From Acidobacteriota bacterium (lineage in GTDB: Bacteria > Acidobacteriota > Vicinamibacteria > Vicinamibacterales > UBA2999): a DNA stretch of 31,033 nt. The DNA is taken from contig CANIBQ010000059.1 of assembly GCA_947465645.1 (NCBI GenBank), positions 1 through 31,033 of the forward strand. Reading direction: 5' to 3'. The notes beneath the pieces are model-generated. The model was not told the origin of the DNA, made no database searches, and saw only the letters and a list, made by a program, of their open reading frames with translations. Position 1 is the first letter of the stretch. Each line of letters begins with the position of its first letter. The translations under genes were made by a program, and so were the position numbers. Positions 23,483-31,033 of this stretch are shown piece after piece.

Positions 23483-24568
23483 ATGGCGGCTACCGTCTCG
23501 GGCGCAGTTCACGCCTATTTCCTCTACGACGTCGCCGAGGGGATCGACCTCGCGCACGTGCAACGCCTGATCGGCCCGGCCGTCAAGGCGCGCCTGGCGC
23601 CGAAGCCGTCAACGCCGCCGTACGTCCAGTACCAGCAGGCCCCTGTCGCCATCGATGGTCCGTCGGTGGACATGCCTGAGCACGACGGCTTCCAGGTACG
23701 CTTCAAGCTGTTCGACTACGGCGTGATATCGGTGGCCCTCACGCGGCCGCTTCCGACGACGTGGGATCAACTGCTCGAACAGGGCCTTGGCTGGTACGAG
23801 AACCCCGGACTCTCCGCGGCGGCAGAGCGGTTCTGTCGGGCGCTGCTAGAGCGGCTGCAGCCAGCGATCACGCGGGCACGACACGATTTCCTGACCGAAG
23901 ACTACCTGGTGTTCGCAGCGAGGCCGCAGGAGACGCAGACGGCCGCCGCGTTTCTCGCCGAGCACGGCGCGGAGCTGGCGCAACTGCTGAGGGGTGAGCG
24001 GGATCGTCTGAGCGCCGAAGAGCGGGAGGAGGTACTGCGACATCACCTTTCGTATTTCGACAACGACCTGGTGATACCCACGTGGAACGCGGCGTTCATC
24101 CACGATGAAGAGGCAGGCACGCAGGGCATCCTCGAGATCCTCGAGTTCGCCAACTCGCAGTTGCTCGAGTTCCGCTACTACGATCGGCTGCTCGACGCGG
24201 AGCTGTCACGCATCTATGCGCAGCTCCAGCGCGGCGGATGGCGGCAGACGTGGTTCGGCCGCCGCTACGCCGGCGCCGCGCGGCAGGTGCACGCGCTCTT
24301 CATCGACGTCAACGAGCTGACCGACAAGACCGAGAACGCGCTGAAGATCGCCGGTGACGTGTATGCAGCACGCCTCTTCTCGCTGGTCACCGCGCGGCTC
24401 GCCCTCGACCACTGGAAAGCCAGCGTGCGCGAGAAGCTGCAGACGGTCGATGACATCTACCGATTCGCGGTTGAACACACGGCCATGGCGCGGGGCGAGT
24501 TTCTCGAGCTGACAATTGTGTTCCTGATCCTGTTCGAAATCGTGCTTGCGCTGACGGGATTGGACTGA
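23483..24568 (+). CDS. RMD1/DUF155-family protein
   Basis: 361 residues from the ATG at 23483 (GTG at 23447 is an in-frame alternative). The sequence follows the RMD1/Sif2 (DUF155) family known from fungal and animal mitochondria and from bacteria: YFLYDVAEGIDL near the start, FKLFDYGVISVAL around residue 75, LSYFDNDLVIPTWNAAFIHDEEAG, ILEILEFANSQLLEFRYYD, a long helical region, and a hydrophobic C-terminal segment (FLELTIVFLILFEIVLAL) likely to anchor it in the membrane. The mitochondrial member RMND1 is needed for mitochondrial translation; the bacterial role is unknown. It diverges from the Pho-box-driven receptor gene over 127 bases and precedes the HExxH-protein gene on the same strand. 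Confidence 0.75.
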   Translation: MAATVSGAVHAYFLYDVAEGIDLAHVQRLIGPAVKARLAPKPSTPPYVQYQQAPVAIDGPSVDMPEHDGFQVRFKLFDYGVISVALTRPLPTTWDQLLEQGLGWYENPGLSAAAERFCRALLERLQPAITRARHDFLTEDYLVFAARPQETQTAAAFLAEHGAELAQLLRGERDRLSAEEREEVLRHHLSYFDNDLVIPTWNAAFIHDEEAGTQGILEILEFANSQLLEFRYYDRLLDAELSRIYAQLQRGGWRQTWFGRRYAGAARQVHALFIDVNELTDKTENALKIAGDVYAARLFSLVTARLALDHWKASVREKLQTVDDIYRFAVEHTAMARGEFLELTIVFLILFEIVLALTGLD

Positions 24569-24651
24569 CGGAATCGTAACCGCGCTCGATCGATACAGCG
24601 AGTTGTCCGGAACGTGCCTTCGGCGTCGCATCCAGCTTCTAGCGTGGAGGC

Positions 24652-25194
24652 ATGCATCGCACACGCGCTTCCATCATCTCGTTCGCACTCCTGTGTCTCA
24701 TCCTCGCGTCGTCGTCAACGGTCACCGCCGAAGCGAAATGGCCTTTCCGCCGGCTTCGCCCGCTCGATCCAGCGGTCGCTGCGCTGATCGCCCGTGGCGC
24801 CGCGTCGTCGGTGACGTTGCGCACGCTCATCCACACCATCGAACGCTCCGACGTGATCGTCCACGTGGAGCGGGTCAATCGTCCGGGGCAGGGTCTCGCC
24901 GGCGCGACGCGCTTTGTCACCCGCGCGGGCGGCCAGCGGTACGTCCGGATTACCCTTTTCGGCTATCGGTCACTGCATCAGACGATCGCGCTCATCGGCC
25001 ACGAGCTGCAGCACGCCGTCGAAGTGGCCACGGCCGGCTGGGTCGTGGATCAGGCGACCTGCCTGGAGCTGTTTCACGCCATCGGCCACCGGACCTGCGG
25101 CGCGCAGAGGGAAAGGGTGTGCTACGAGACGGATGCCGCGGTGCAGGCGGGAGCCCGGGTCTGGGACGACCTCTACCACCACCAGGCGGAATAG
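24652..25194 (+). CDS. Secreted HExxH zincin-like protein
   Basis: 180 residues with a signal peptide (MHRTRASIISFALLCLILASSSTVTAEA). A helix around residue 112 reads ALIGHELQHAVEVA, giving His117, Glu118 and His121, a standard zincin zinc site. A later helix, RVCYETDAAVQAG (Glu159), could give the third ligand as in gluzincins. The strand before it (RITLFGYRSLHQTIALIG) fits the edge strand next to a zinc helix. It is too small for a full gluzincin and may be a minimal peptidase domain. The ATG at 24652 is the first possible start, and GGAGG lies just one base before it, so initiation may not be standard. Function unknown; periplasmic protease activity is inferred. Confidence 0.65.
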   Translation: MHRTRASIISFALLCLILASSSTVTAEAKWPFRRLRPLDPAVAALIARGAASSVTLRTLIHTIERSDVIVHVERVNRPGQGLAGATRFVTRAGGQRYVRITLFGYRSLHQTIALIGHELQHAVEVATAGWVVDQATCLELFHAIGHRTCGAQRERVCYETDAAVQAGARVWDDLYHHQAE

Positions 25195-25206
25195 CGGCCG
25201 CGACGT

Positions 25207-25228
25207 TCGTCATACGATCGTCACAGAA
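25207..25228 (+). promoter_or_regulatory. Pho-box-like direct repeat before the phosphodiesterase gene
   Basis: TCGTCAT-ACGA-TCGTCAC-AGAA: two nearly identical 7-base units in an 11-base phase, very close in layout to the PhoB box. It ends 29 bases before the ATG of a gene whose relatives belong to the Pho regulon. Unlike the site at 23413-23446, no good -10 hexamer lies 10 bases downstream. Confidence 0.4.
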
Positions 25229-25257
25229 ACATTGCTCGCGACGGGTATCGTCAGGCG

Positions 25258-26184
25258 ATGAGACCGCTCACCTGCTTCCGCATCTTCGTCGCCTGCGGCG
25301 TCCTCGCGCTGCTCATGTCTGACGATCGCGTCCGTTCGGCCGAGCCTCCCCACGCCGTGGCGCACCGCGGCGCATCGGCCTACGCGCCCGAGCATACGCT
25401 GGCGTCGTACCGGCTGGCCATCGAGCAGGGCGCCGACTACGTCGAGCAGGATCTCGCCGTCACGCGCGACGGCGCGCTGATCTGCCTGCACGACGATTCG
25501 CTCGACCGGACGACCGACGTCGAAGAGGTCTTCCCGAATCGCTTCACCATTGATCCCGCGACCGGCAGGCGCCAGTGGCTGGCCGCCGATTTCACGCTGG
25601 CCGAGATCAAACGTCTCGACGCCGGCCGCTGGTTCGATCAGACGTTTTCCGGTGAACGCATTCCGACCTGGGAAGAAGCGGTGCGCGCGGTCGGCACCCG
25701 CGCAGGCCTGTACCCGGAGTTGAAATCGCCTCAGATCTATCGGGCGCGCGGCGTCGACATGACCACGATCTTCGTCGAGTCGCTGCGCGGCCTTGGCCTG
25801 GAATCGGCTCCGGCCAGCCGCCTCATCGTGCAGTCGTTCGACGAGATCACACTTCGAGATCTCGCTCGCCTCCGTCCCGACACGCATCGAGTGCTGCTCA
25901 TCGAGGTTCGAGAGGGGGCGCGATGGCTTTCGGTGGACGGCCTGAAAAGCGTGAGCGGATTTGCGGCGGGGATCGGCCCGCATAAGGCGCTGCTCGACGG
26001 CCGGCCGGAGATCGTCCGCGATGCGCACCGGGCGGGACTGACCGTCACCCCGTACACGTTCAGCTCGCGTTCGACGGGGCGCTTTGCCGATGTGCGGGAG
26101 GAGATGCGGTACTACGTCTTCGACCTCGGCGTCGACGCGGTGTTCACCGACAACCCGGATCGCTTTCCGCGCGGCACCAACTAG
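25258..26184 (+). CDS. Secreted glycerophosphodiester phosphodiesterase (GDPD)
   Basis: 308 residues with a signal peptide to about residue 28 (ACGVLALLMSDDRVRSAE). The GDPD barrel has all key residues: HRG at 36-38, PEHTLASY at 44-51, GADYVEQD with Glu63 and Asp65 (metal ligands) and HDDSLDRTTD with His78 (general acid). Later ELKSP supplies another metal carboxylate, and the C-terminal VFTDNPDRF is typical. It hydrolyses glycerophosphodiesters from phospholipids to glycerol-3-phosphate plus an alcohol, outside the inner membrane, providing phosphate and carbon. A Pho-box-like repeat lies before it. The TAG stop is part of a large inverted repeat shared with the convergent CHAD gene. Confidence 0.9.
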   Translation: MRPLTCFRIFVACGVLALLMSDDRVRSAEPPHAVAHRGASAYAPEHTLASYRLAIEQGADYVEQDLAVTRDGALICLHDDSLDRTTDVEEVFPNRFTIDPATGRRQWLAADFTLAEIKRLDAGRWFDQTFSGERIPTWEEAVRAVGTRAGLYPELKSPQIYRARGVDMTTIFVESLRGLGLESAPASRLIVQSFDEITLRDLARLRPDTHRVLLIEVREGARWLSVDGLKSVSGFAAGIGPHKALLDGRPEIVRDAHRAGLTVTPYTFSSRSTGRFADVREEMRYYVFDLGVDAVFTDNPDRFPRGTN

Positions 26185-26277
26185 AACGCCTTCCATGTGT
26201 ACGTAGTGTCCGCCTTCAGGCGGACCGCGTGAGTCCGGCTAAAGCCGGACACTACGTACGGATGGAAGAGGTTCTAG
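26181..26277. repeat. 97-bp BIME-like inverted repeat with two internal hairpins
   Basis: Arms at 26181-26212 and 26246-26277 match in 28 of 32 positions as reverse complements. Inside them are two hairpins, each with a GTCCG/CGGAC stem: CCTTCAGG inside the left one (26208-26223) and GCTAAAGC inside the right one (26233-26250). Each arm carries the TACGTAGTGTCCG flank also present at 6154-6180. The outermost CTAG of each arm forms the stop codons of the two convergent genes. The layout recalls BIMEs, in which two REP units face each other. Confidence 0.8.
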
Positions 26278-27245
26278 CTGATCTTGTAGACGGGAGCGGC
26301 GGCCCGCGGCCGTCGCCGTGCCGCCAACACCAGCGCAGCGGGCATCGCCACCGACGCGGCCAGCGCGGATCCCGCCACCAGCCACCGGCCGTGGCCCAGG
26401 CCATCGCCGGCGAAGCGCTCGCACGCGTCGCACACCGCCAGCACCACATCGCGCTTCGCGATGTATCGGGCATGCTGCTCGGCGATCTCTGCTTCGAGCA
26501 CCTGGCGGACGACCTCGATCTCGCGTTCGCTGGCATCCGCGGCGGTGACGAGTTCTTGAACCGTGCAGAGCAGCGTCTCGGCGTCGTGCAACTCGCCGAG
26601 CGTCGCCTGGAGCTTCCGCAAGTCACTCAGGAGCCGCAGGGGGCGCCAGGTTCCGCTGGCAGCCGCGACTTCGACGACGTAGCGGAGCTTCTTGAGCGCG
26701 ATACGGGTGCCATGCACGCGGCGGGGAAAGTAGGCGCCGGTCTCATGCGTGACGGCCGCCCGCACTCCCTGCACGCGCTCGGCCGTGTGCGCCCGAAGCC
26801 GCGTCGTCCATGGCGGCGTCAGCGCCATGCGCTCGCGCCACGAGGGCTGCATCGCAGACATCGGCTTCACCAGACTGGCAAAATCGATTTTTTCGAGCGT
26901 CTTGATCGACGTGCGTAGCTGTTGGGACCTGAACCGCTGAAGTCTCGCGCGCGCGATGGCAGCCACCGCGGCGGTCGTCGGAAGACGCTGCTCCATCCGC
27001 AGCAGCAGAGCCGTCTGGACGTCGAGATCGCGGACGCGCCCAAGACATCGGCCCACCTGTTTGGCCTCGGCTTCAACAGCCGGGTCAAAATCCGCGTCGA
27101 TGAGTGGAAAAAGTTCGCGCAACCGCCGAGTTGCCACGCGCGCGTCGTGGATGCTGTCGGGATTGCCGTTGTACACGCCGGTGAGGTGTCCTTCGAGGAC
27201 GTGGATCTGCTCTCGCGCGAGCAATATGGGAGAAGTGTGGGCCAC
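26274..27245 (-). CDS. CHAD-domain protein (polyphosphate-binding type)
   Basis: 323 residues from a GTG at 27245. The CHAD signature is present: HDARVATRRLRELFPLI (about 33-49), FDPAVEAEAKQVGRCLGRVRDLDV, and the second-half repeat VHGTRIALKKLRYVVEVAAA, all helical with conserved His and Arg/Lys that bind polyphosphate in studied CHAD proteins. Unlike most, the C-terminus adds a hydrophobic segment (LVAGSALAASVAMPAALVLAA) and a basic tail, so this member may sit at the membrane. No CYTH domain is attached. It converges on the GDPD gene and shares an inverted repeat with it at the stop codons. This supports a link to phosphate or polyphosphate handling, though the function is inferred from the domain alone. 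Confidence 0.8.
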   Translation of the reverse strand: MAHTSPILLAREQIHVLEGHLTGVYNGNPDSIHDARVATRRLRELFPLIDADFDPAVEAEAKQVGRCLGRVRDLDVQTALLLRMEQRLPTTAAVAAIARARLQRFRSQQLRTSIKTLEKIDFASLVKPMSAMQPSWRERMALTPPWTTRLRAHTAERVQGVRAAVTHETGAYFPRRVHGTRIALKKLRYVVEVAAASGTWRPLRLLSDLRKLQATLGELHDAETLLCTVQELVTAADASEREIEVVRQVLEAEIAEQHARYIAKRDVVLAVCDACERFAGDGLGHGRWLVAGSALAASVAMPAALVLAARRRPRAAAPVYKIS

Positions 27246-27327
27246 AAATGTGCCTCGTGGGGTGCTTGTTCCGATGCCCCGACACGAAGCGCTGCAAATG
27301 TAAGCCCGTCACATCTGTAACAACTCT

Positions 27328-27343
27328 GAGGGCGCTTGCCCTT
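27328..27343 (-). terminator. Small hairpin at the end of the third receptor operon
   Basis: A 5-bp stem (AGGGC against GCCCT) with a 4-base loop that overlaps the TAA stop of the 65-residue gene. Sequence after it on the minus strand is only mildly T-rich (TTGTTA), so termination is likely weak. It separates that gene from the CHAD gene. Confidence 0.35.
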
Positions 27344-27539
27344 ATGCGCGGGCGAAAGACGCCTCCCGGACGCGCACCAGGAACCGAGCCTCTACCAGCG
27401 TGGTCAGGACGTCACGGCAGAGCGCCACGTCCAGCGCCCAGAGACGCGCGGCCTGCGCCGGCGTCAGCGTCAGTCCGGGCATCTCGACGTAATGCGCCTT
27501 GGCTTGTGAAACAGCCGCGTCGAAATCTTCTTCGCTCAT
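27342..27539 (-). CDS. 65-residue protein downstream of the Oar-type receptor
   Basis: 65 residues: an acidic helix (MSEEDFDAAVSQAKAHYVEMPG), then LTLTPAQAARLWALDVALCRDVLTTLVEARFLVRVREASFARA, which looks like a short helix-turn-helix/winged-helix-like module (T-P-x-Q-A-A-R-L-W-x-L followed by a helix and a strand pair) of the type seen at the end of small DNA-binding proteins. The ATG at 27539 has AAGGA 5 bases upstream. The gene starts 18 bases after the receptor stop, so they share a transcript. Function unknown; a regulatory role for the receptor is a guess. Confidence 0.6.
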   Translation of the reverse strand: MSEEDFDAAVSQAKAHYVEMPGLTLTPAQAARLWALDVALCRDVLTTLVEARFLVRVREASFARA

Positions 27540-27557
27540 AGGATTCCTTTCTCCATA

Positions 27558-30500
27558 TCAGAAGCTCACCTTCATCCCAAGCTGGACCTGACGCGGGTCA
27601 TACGTCTGAGTGATCGTGCCGAACGCCGCCGCACTCCTGTTGCCGTTGGGCGCGCGGAAGTTCGTCCGGTTGAGCAGATTGAAGAACTCCGCCCGCAGCT
27701 CGATGCTTCCCGACGGCCAGGGCATGGGTATGCGGCGCCCGATGTTCAAATCCACCTGCCAGAAGAGCGGCCCGCGCACGCTGTTTCGTGCGGCATTGCC
27801 AAACGGCTGGCTGGGGTCGGTTGGCACCGTGACGCTGTTCCTGTTGAACCAGTTGTTGATCGTGCGCTCGCTCTCCGGCGCGTACGGATCCCCATTCACG
27901 TTCGGCCGGTAGTTATTCGCCCCGCGGAAGTCCTGCGCGATACCGGAGACCTGGAATGCGACGCCCGGTGTGTACTGGAACGTCACCGGCTCGCCCGAGT
28001 AAATCGTGTTGATGCCGGCGATCTGCCACCCGCCGAGTACCGCCCCGGTAAATGGCGAGTCCCACACGAAGCTGGTCGTGCTGTTGTACGGCTGGTGATA
28101 TCCCGACAGACCGTAGTCGGCGTCCATGTTCCGGAAGTCCTGCGGCGCCGGGAAGTTGCCGTTCGGATTCTCGAGCGATCCGGCGCCGTTGTCCTTGGTC
28201 TGCGAGAGCGTCAGCGAGCTGAGCACCGAGAACCCGGCGCGCATCCGCCAGTCGAACTTCGTCTGCAGCGCGTGGTAGCGGGACTTGCCGCCGTTGAACG
28301 AGTAGGTGATGTCGGCGAACTCCGGAATCGGGCGCCGTGCCTGGAGAGGGATGGTGCCGGCCGCGTTGTTCGGCAGCGCCTGGTTGAAGTTGGCGAACAG
28401 CAGCATGCCGTCCGCGCGGTTGCCCACGTAGGCGACGTCGACGAGCATGTTGGCCCCAAGCTCGCGCTGCACGGAGGCGTACCAGCTCTGCACGTCGCTG
28501 GAGCGATAGTCGCGCGGCATGTAGGTGATATTCGCGGCCAGCGGGTTGAAGCGCGACGGATCGGTCAGGCCCGCCGGATACCCCTGCTCGGTGCGGATGA
28601 ACGACGGGTCCAGCGGATTGGTCTGGTTGACGACGGCGTTGATCACCTGCGGTCCGTTGATCGGGAGCACGTTGCCGCCACCGGCGCGGTGGAAGTGCAC
28701 GTAGCTGACGCCGTAGCCGCCGCGGAAGACGGTGCGAGGCGTGACGGTGTAGGCGAAGCCCAGGCGCGGCCCGAGGTTATTGCGATCGGGGCGAATCGTC
28801 GAGCGATTCTCGAGCGACCCGTCGGTGGCCGCGACCATGCGGCGCGTGGCCGGATCCCAGTTCGACAGGATGTTGTCCCGCTCGACCCACGGCGTGGCGT
28901 ATTCGTAGCGAAGGCCCAGGTTCAGCGTCAGGCGGTCGCTCACGCGCCAGTCGTCCTGCAGATAAGCGAAGTGCATGTTCTGCCGGAGGTTCGCCACGAG
29001 GATGTTGCTCAGCGCGTACTGGCTGCGCAGGCCCAGCATGAAATCGGCGAGGTTGTACAGGTTGCTGGCGGGAGAGGTCGCCGGACGCGTGAACTGTCCG
29101 GTGTAGGTGTCGCGGCCGTAGAGCGGATTCACGTCCTGCACTTCGGTCTGGACGTGCTGGAACTCGTAGCCGCTCTTCAGCGAATGGCGGCCGGCGAGCC
29201 GCGTGTAGTTCACCTTCGGGTTGTAGACCGTGGGATATTGCCACTGCGGGTTGGTGGCCTGGCGCCCGAGATCGGTCAGCCCGGTGATGATCTGGTTCGG
29301 CAGCCCGCCCGCGACGCGTTCGTCGTTCGGAAGCCCCGAGATCCCGTACAACTCCGACGCAGGCGCCAGCGACAGCCCCAGCGGATTCTTGCCGGCCACC
29401 GTGGCAGACCAGCCGAGGCGCATCTCGAACAGCGATGTGGGACCGGTGACCCACGTCGCCCCGGTGGCGAGCTGCTTGTTGGTCACGTAGGTCTGGCCGT
29501 TGCCGCCGCCGCCAGACGGCAGCGGAATGGACGGCTGGTCCTCGATGTCCACATCCCGGTATCCGTATCGCCCGAATGCGGTGAATGAGGGGCTGAACGT
29601 GATGTCCACCTTGCTCCCGAACTTGTCGGTCACGTTCTCGAACTCCTGAAGGATCACGTAGTTGTTCGCGGCGTTGGTGTTGGTGGGTGCGACGAGATCG
29701 CTCAGGACCTTCCGCGCCAGCGCGGTCATCGGCACCGGCGTTCCGGGCTCGTACACGACCCCGGTCAGCGGATTGCGCACGGGCACCGTGAACACGCCCT
29801 GGCGCTGCGCCGCGGTCGGAATCGTCGATGACGTGGCGAGGCCGCGCGTCTGCCGGAACCCTTCGTAGTCGGCGAAGAAGAAGGCCTTGCTGCGCACGAG
29901 CGGTCCGCCGATCACGCCGCCGAACTGGTGGCGCTCGAGCGGCGGCTTCTCACCCGACGGCGGCTTGAAGAATCCGGTCGCGTTGAGCGAGGTGTCACGA
30001 ACGAACTCCCATGCGCTTCCCCTGAGGCGGTTGGTGCCGCTGGCATAGGCGACGTTGATCGTCGCCCCGGCGGAGCGGCCGTACTCGGCGCTCATGTTGT
30101 TGGTGACGACCTTGAACTCCGCGACCGCGTCGGGCGGAGGCTGCATCACCTGGTTCGAGAAGCCCTGGTTGCTGGTGCCGTAGGCGTTGTTGTCAACGCC
30201 GTCGATCAGAAAGTTGTTGAACGTGCTGCGCAGCCCGTTGACGTTGAAGGATCCTTCGCGCGGAGTGAAGCCGCCGGTGTTGAGCGCCGACTGCCGCACG
30301 CCGGTCGTCAGCAGCGCGAGCGATGAGTACTCGCGTCCGTTGAGCGGCAGCGCCTTGGTCTGCGCCCCGGTGATGAGCTGCCCGCGCTGGCTGCTGTCGG
30401 TGTCGAGGCGTGCCGCGGTGGCGGTCACTTCCACGCGTTCGGTGATCTGGCCCACCTGCAACTGCAGATCGACGCGAAGCCGCGCGCCGACAGTCACCTG

Positions 30501-30788
30501 TATGTTGTCCGCCAGCGCCACGGAAAAGCCGGGCTTCTCGGCGCTGGCGACGTAGGTGCCGATGCGGACGGTGACGAACTCGAAGCCGCCGGCCGCATCG
30601 GTCGTCCGCGTCTGGCTGATGCCAGTGTCGGTATTGGTGAGCGTGATGGCGGCGCCGGCGACCATGGCGCCGGTGCCGTCCTTCACCGTGCCGACTACCG
30701 AGGCGGTTTCAAATTGCGCGTAGGCGCGTGTGGCCGTGCAAAAGGGCACGACGACGAGGACAAGAGCAAGGGTCAGATATCTGCACAT
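27558..30788 (-). CDS. Oar-type TonB-dependent receptor-like outer-membrane protein
   Basis: About 1076 residues from the ATG at 30788 (an ATG at 30815 adds nine residues but weakens the signal peptide). Signal peptide MCRYLTLALVLVVVPFCTATRAYAQ, then a carboxypeptidase-regulatory-like domain (SVVGTVKDGTGAMVAGAAITL, GGFEFVTVRIGTYVASAEKPGF), a plug-like region with the Oar-type pattern LPLNGREYSSLALLTTGV, NFLIDGVDNNAYG, EFKVVTNNMSAEYGRSAGATINVAYASGTN, and a barrel ending QLGMKVSF. Same family as the 14488-17688 protein but clearly divergent. Its role is binding or uptake at the outer membrane; the substrate is unknown. The stop is followed after 18 bases by the 65-residue gene. Confidence 0.85.
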   Translation of the reverse strand: MCRYLTLALVLVVVPFCTATRAYAQFETASVVGTVKDGTGAMVAGAAITLTNTDTGISQTRTTDAAGGFEFVTVRIGTYVASAEKPGFSVALADNIQVTVGARLRVDLQLQVGQITERVEVTATAARLDTDSSQRGQLITGAQTKALPLNGREYSSLALLTTGVRQSALNTGGFTPREGSFNVNGLRSTFNNFLIDGVDNNAYGTSNQGFSNQVMQPPPDAVAEFKVVTNNMSAEYGRSAGATINVAYASGTNRLRGSAWEFVRDTSLNATGFFKPPSGEKPPLERHQFGGVIGGPLVRSKAFFFADYEGFRQTRGLATSSTIPTAAQRQGVFTVPVRNPLTGVVYEPGTPVPMTALARKVLSDLVAPTNTNAANNYVILQEFENVTDKFGSKVDITFSPSFTAFGRYGYRDVDIEDQPSIPLPSGGGGNGQTYVTNKQLATGATWVTGPTSLFEMRLGWSATVAGKNPLGLSLAPASELYGISGLPNDERVAGGLPNQIITGLTDLGRQATNPQWQYPTVYNPKVNYTRLAGRHSLKSGYEFQHVQTEVQDVNPLYGRDTYTGQFTRPATSPASNLYNLADFMLGLRSQYALSNILVANLRQNMHFAYLQDDWRVSDRLTLNLGLRYEYATPWVERDNILSNWDPATRRMVAATDGSLENRSTIRPDRNNLGPRLGFAYTVTPRTVFRGGYGVSYVHFHRAGGGNVLPINGPQVINAVVNQTNPLDPSFIRTEQGYPAGLTDPSRFNPLAANITYMPRDYRSSDVQSWYASVQRELGANMLVDVAYVGNRADGMLLFANFNQALPNNAAGTIPLQARRPIPEFADITYSFNGGKSRYHALQTKFDWRMRAGFSVLSSLTLSQTKDNGAGSLENPNGNFPAPQDFRNMDADYGLSGYHQPYNSTTSFVWDSPFTGAVLGGWQIAGINTIYSGEPVTFQYTPGVAFQVSGIAQDFRGANNYRPNVNGDPYAPESERTINNWFNRNSVTVPTDPSQPFGNAARNSVRGPLFWQVDLNIGRRIPMPWPSGSIELRAEFFNLLNRTNFRAPNGNRSAAAFGTITQTYDPRQVQLGMKVSF

Positions 30789-30849
30789 ACCGCCACGATA
30801 TCGGCGGCACATCAAGCGGCAACGACAACGGCATCACGACGGCGTAAAT

Positions 30850-31033
30850 CTACGAGGCTCTGCGCCGTTCCGTCGCGGCGCCAGACATCGTGATGTGAGC
30901 GCCCGCCATCCGCGCCGGCTCTGGGTCTGGCAGCAGCTCCCACAACTGCAGCCGCACGCCGACGTCGTGCGCCCGGACGCGGCATTCGCCGCCGCGCCGC
31001 TCGATGATCCGCGTGTGCACGATCCTGGTGCGC
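30850..31033 (-). CDS. C-terminal end of an unidentified gene (cut by the window edge)
   Basis: A minus-strand frame open from the window edge to a TAG at 30850-30852, giving about 60 residues (RTRIVHTRIIERRGGECRVR ... ITMSGAATERRRAS). Nearly all third codon positions are G or C, as in the real genes here. The product is basic and not recognised. Start and function lie outside the window; such an open stretch can also arise by chance in GC-rich DNA. Confidence 0.4.
   Translation of the reverse strand, partial: RTRIVHTRIIERRGGECRVRAHDVGVRLQLWELLPDPEPARMAGAHITMSGAATERRRAS

Noticed and set aside
24565..24582. A Pho-box-like pair (CGGTTAC-GATT-CCGTCAG on the minus strand)
   Set aside because: The spacing fits, but the orientation points back into the end of the RMD1-family gene and away from the gene that follows; no minus-strand gene lies within 1.2 kb downstream.
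27308..27320. GTCAC and GTAAC repeats before the CHAD gene, resembling a Pho box
   Set aside because: The units are 9 bases apart rather than 11 and lie in the wrong orientation for the CHAD gene.

Overview
The window reads as chromosomal DNA of a GC-rich soil-type bacterium, most likely an Acidobacteriota of the Vicinamibacteria kind. This is inferred from very high GC at third codon positions, three large TonB-dependent/Oar-type outer-membrane proteins that begin with a carboxypeptidase-regulatory-like domain, and the style of the secreted hypothetical proteins. I see no phage, transposase, CRISPR array, tRNA or rRNA. No gap between genes exceeds 300 bases; the longest (12380-12630) is full of hairpins.

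Left part (1-4913): a TPR lipoprotein on the minus strand, then on the plus strand two overlapping tiny membrane-protein genes, a secreted protein built of repeated carboxypeptidase-regulatory-like domains, and a PLP enzyme of the D-threonine aldolase/DSD1 family coupled to it by a 4-base overlap.

Metabolic operon (11164 to 4898, minus): quinone oxidoreductase, aminotransferase and a GlcD-GlpC-type FAD/Fe-S dehydrogenase overlap each other by 4 bases. A MatC-like dicarboxylate carrier follows after a 44-base gap filled by a palindromic repeat. The set suggests uptake and oxidation of a D-2-hydroxy acid or small dicarboxylate linked to amino-acid exchange.

Small-gene and repeat region (11263-14491): NTF2-like protein, Tudor/CarD-like small protein, RRM RNA-binding protein with a structured leader, a truncated B12-binding radical SAM gene cut off next to a four-helix-bundle (23S rRNA IVP-type) gene, a secreted protein and a bacterial metallothionein. 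Two different 7-base repeat arrays lie here.

Surface and phosphate-related region (14488-27245): an Oar-type protein, a metallopeptidase-like protein with an unusual HExxxH motif, a lipoprotein, and a TonB receptor plus beta-helix partner behind a good Pho-box-like promoter. Then come an RMD1/DUF155 protein, an HExxH protein, a secreted glycerophosphodiester phosphodiesterase behind a second Pho-box-like repeat, and a CHAD (polyphosphate-binding type) protein. I propose this as a phosphate-scavenging island; the link is inference. Between the last two genes sits a 97-bp double-hairpin inverted repeat that supplies both stop codons and shares its core with the repeat at 6154-6180.

Right end (27342-31033): a third Oar-type receptor with a 65-aa companion gene, and the C-terminal end of an unidentified minus-strand gene cut by the window edge.
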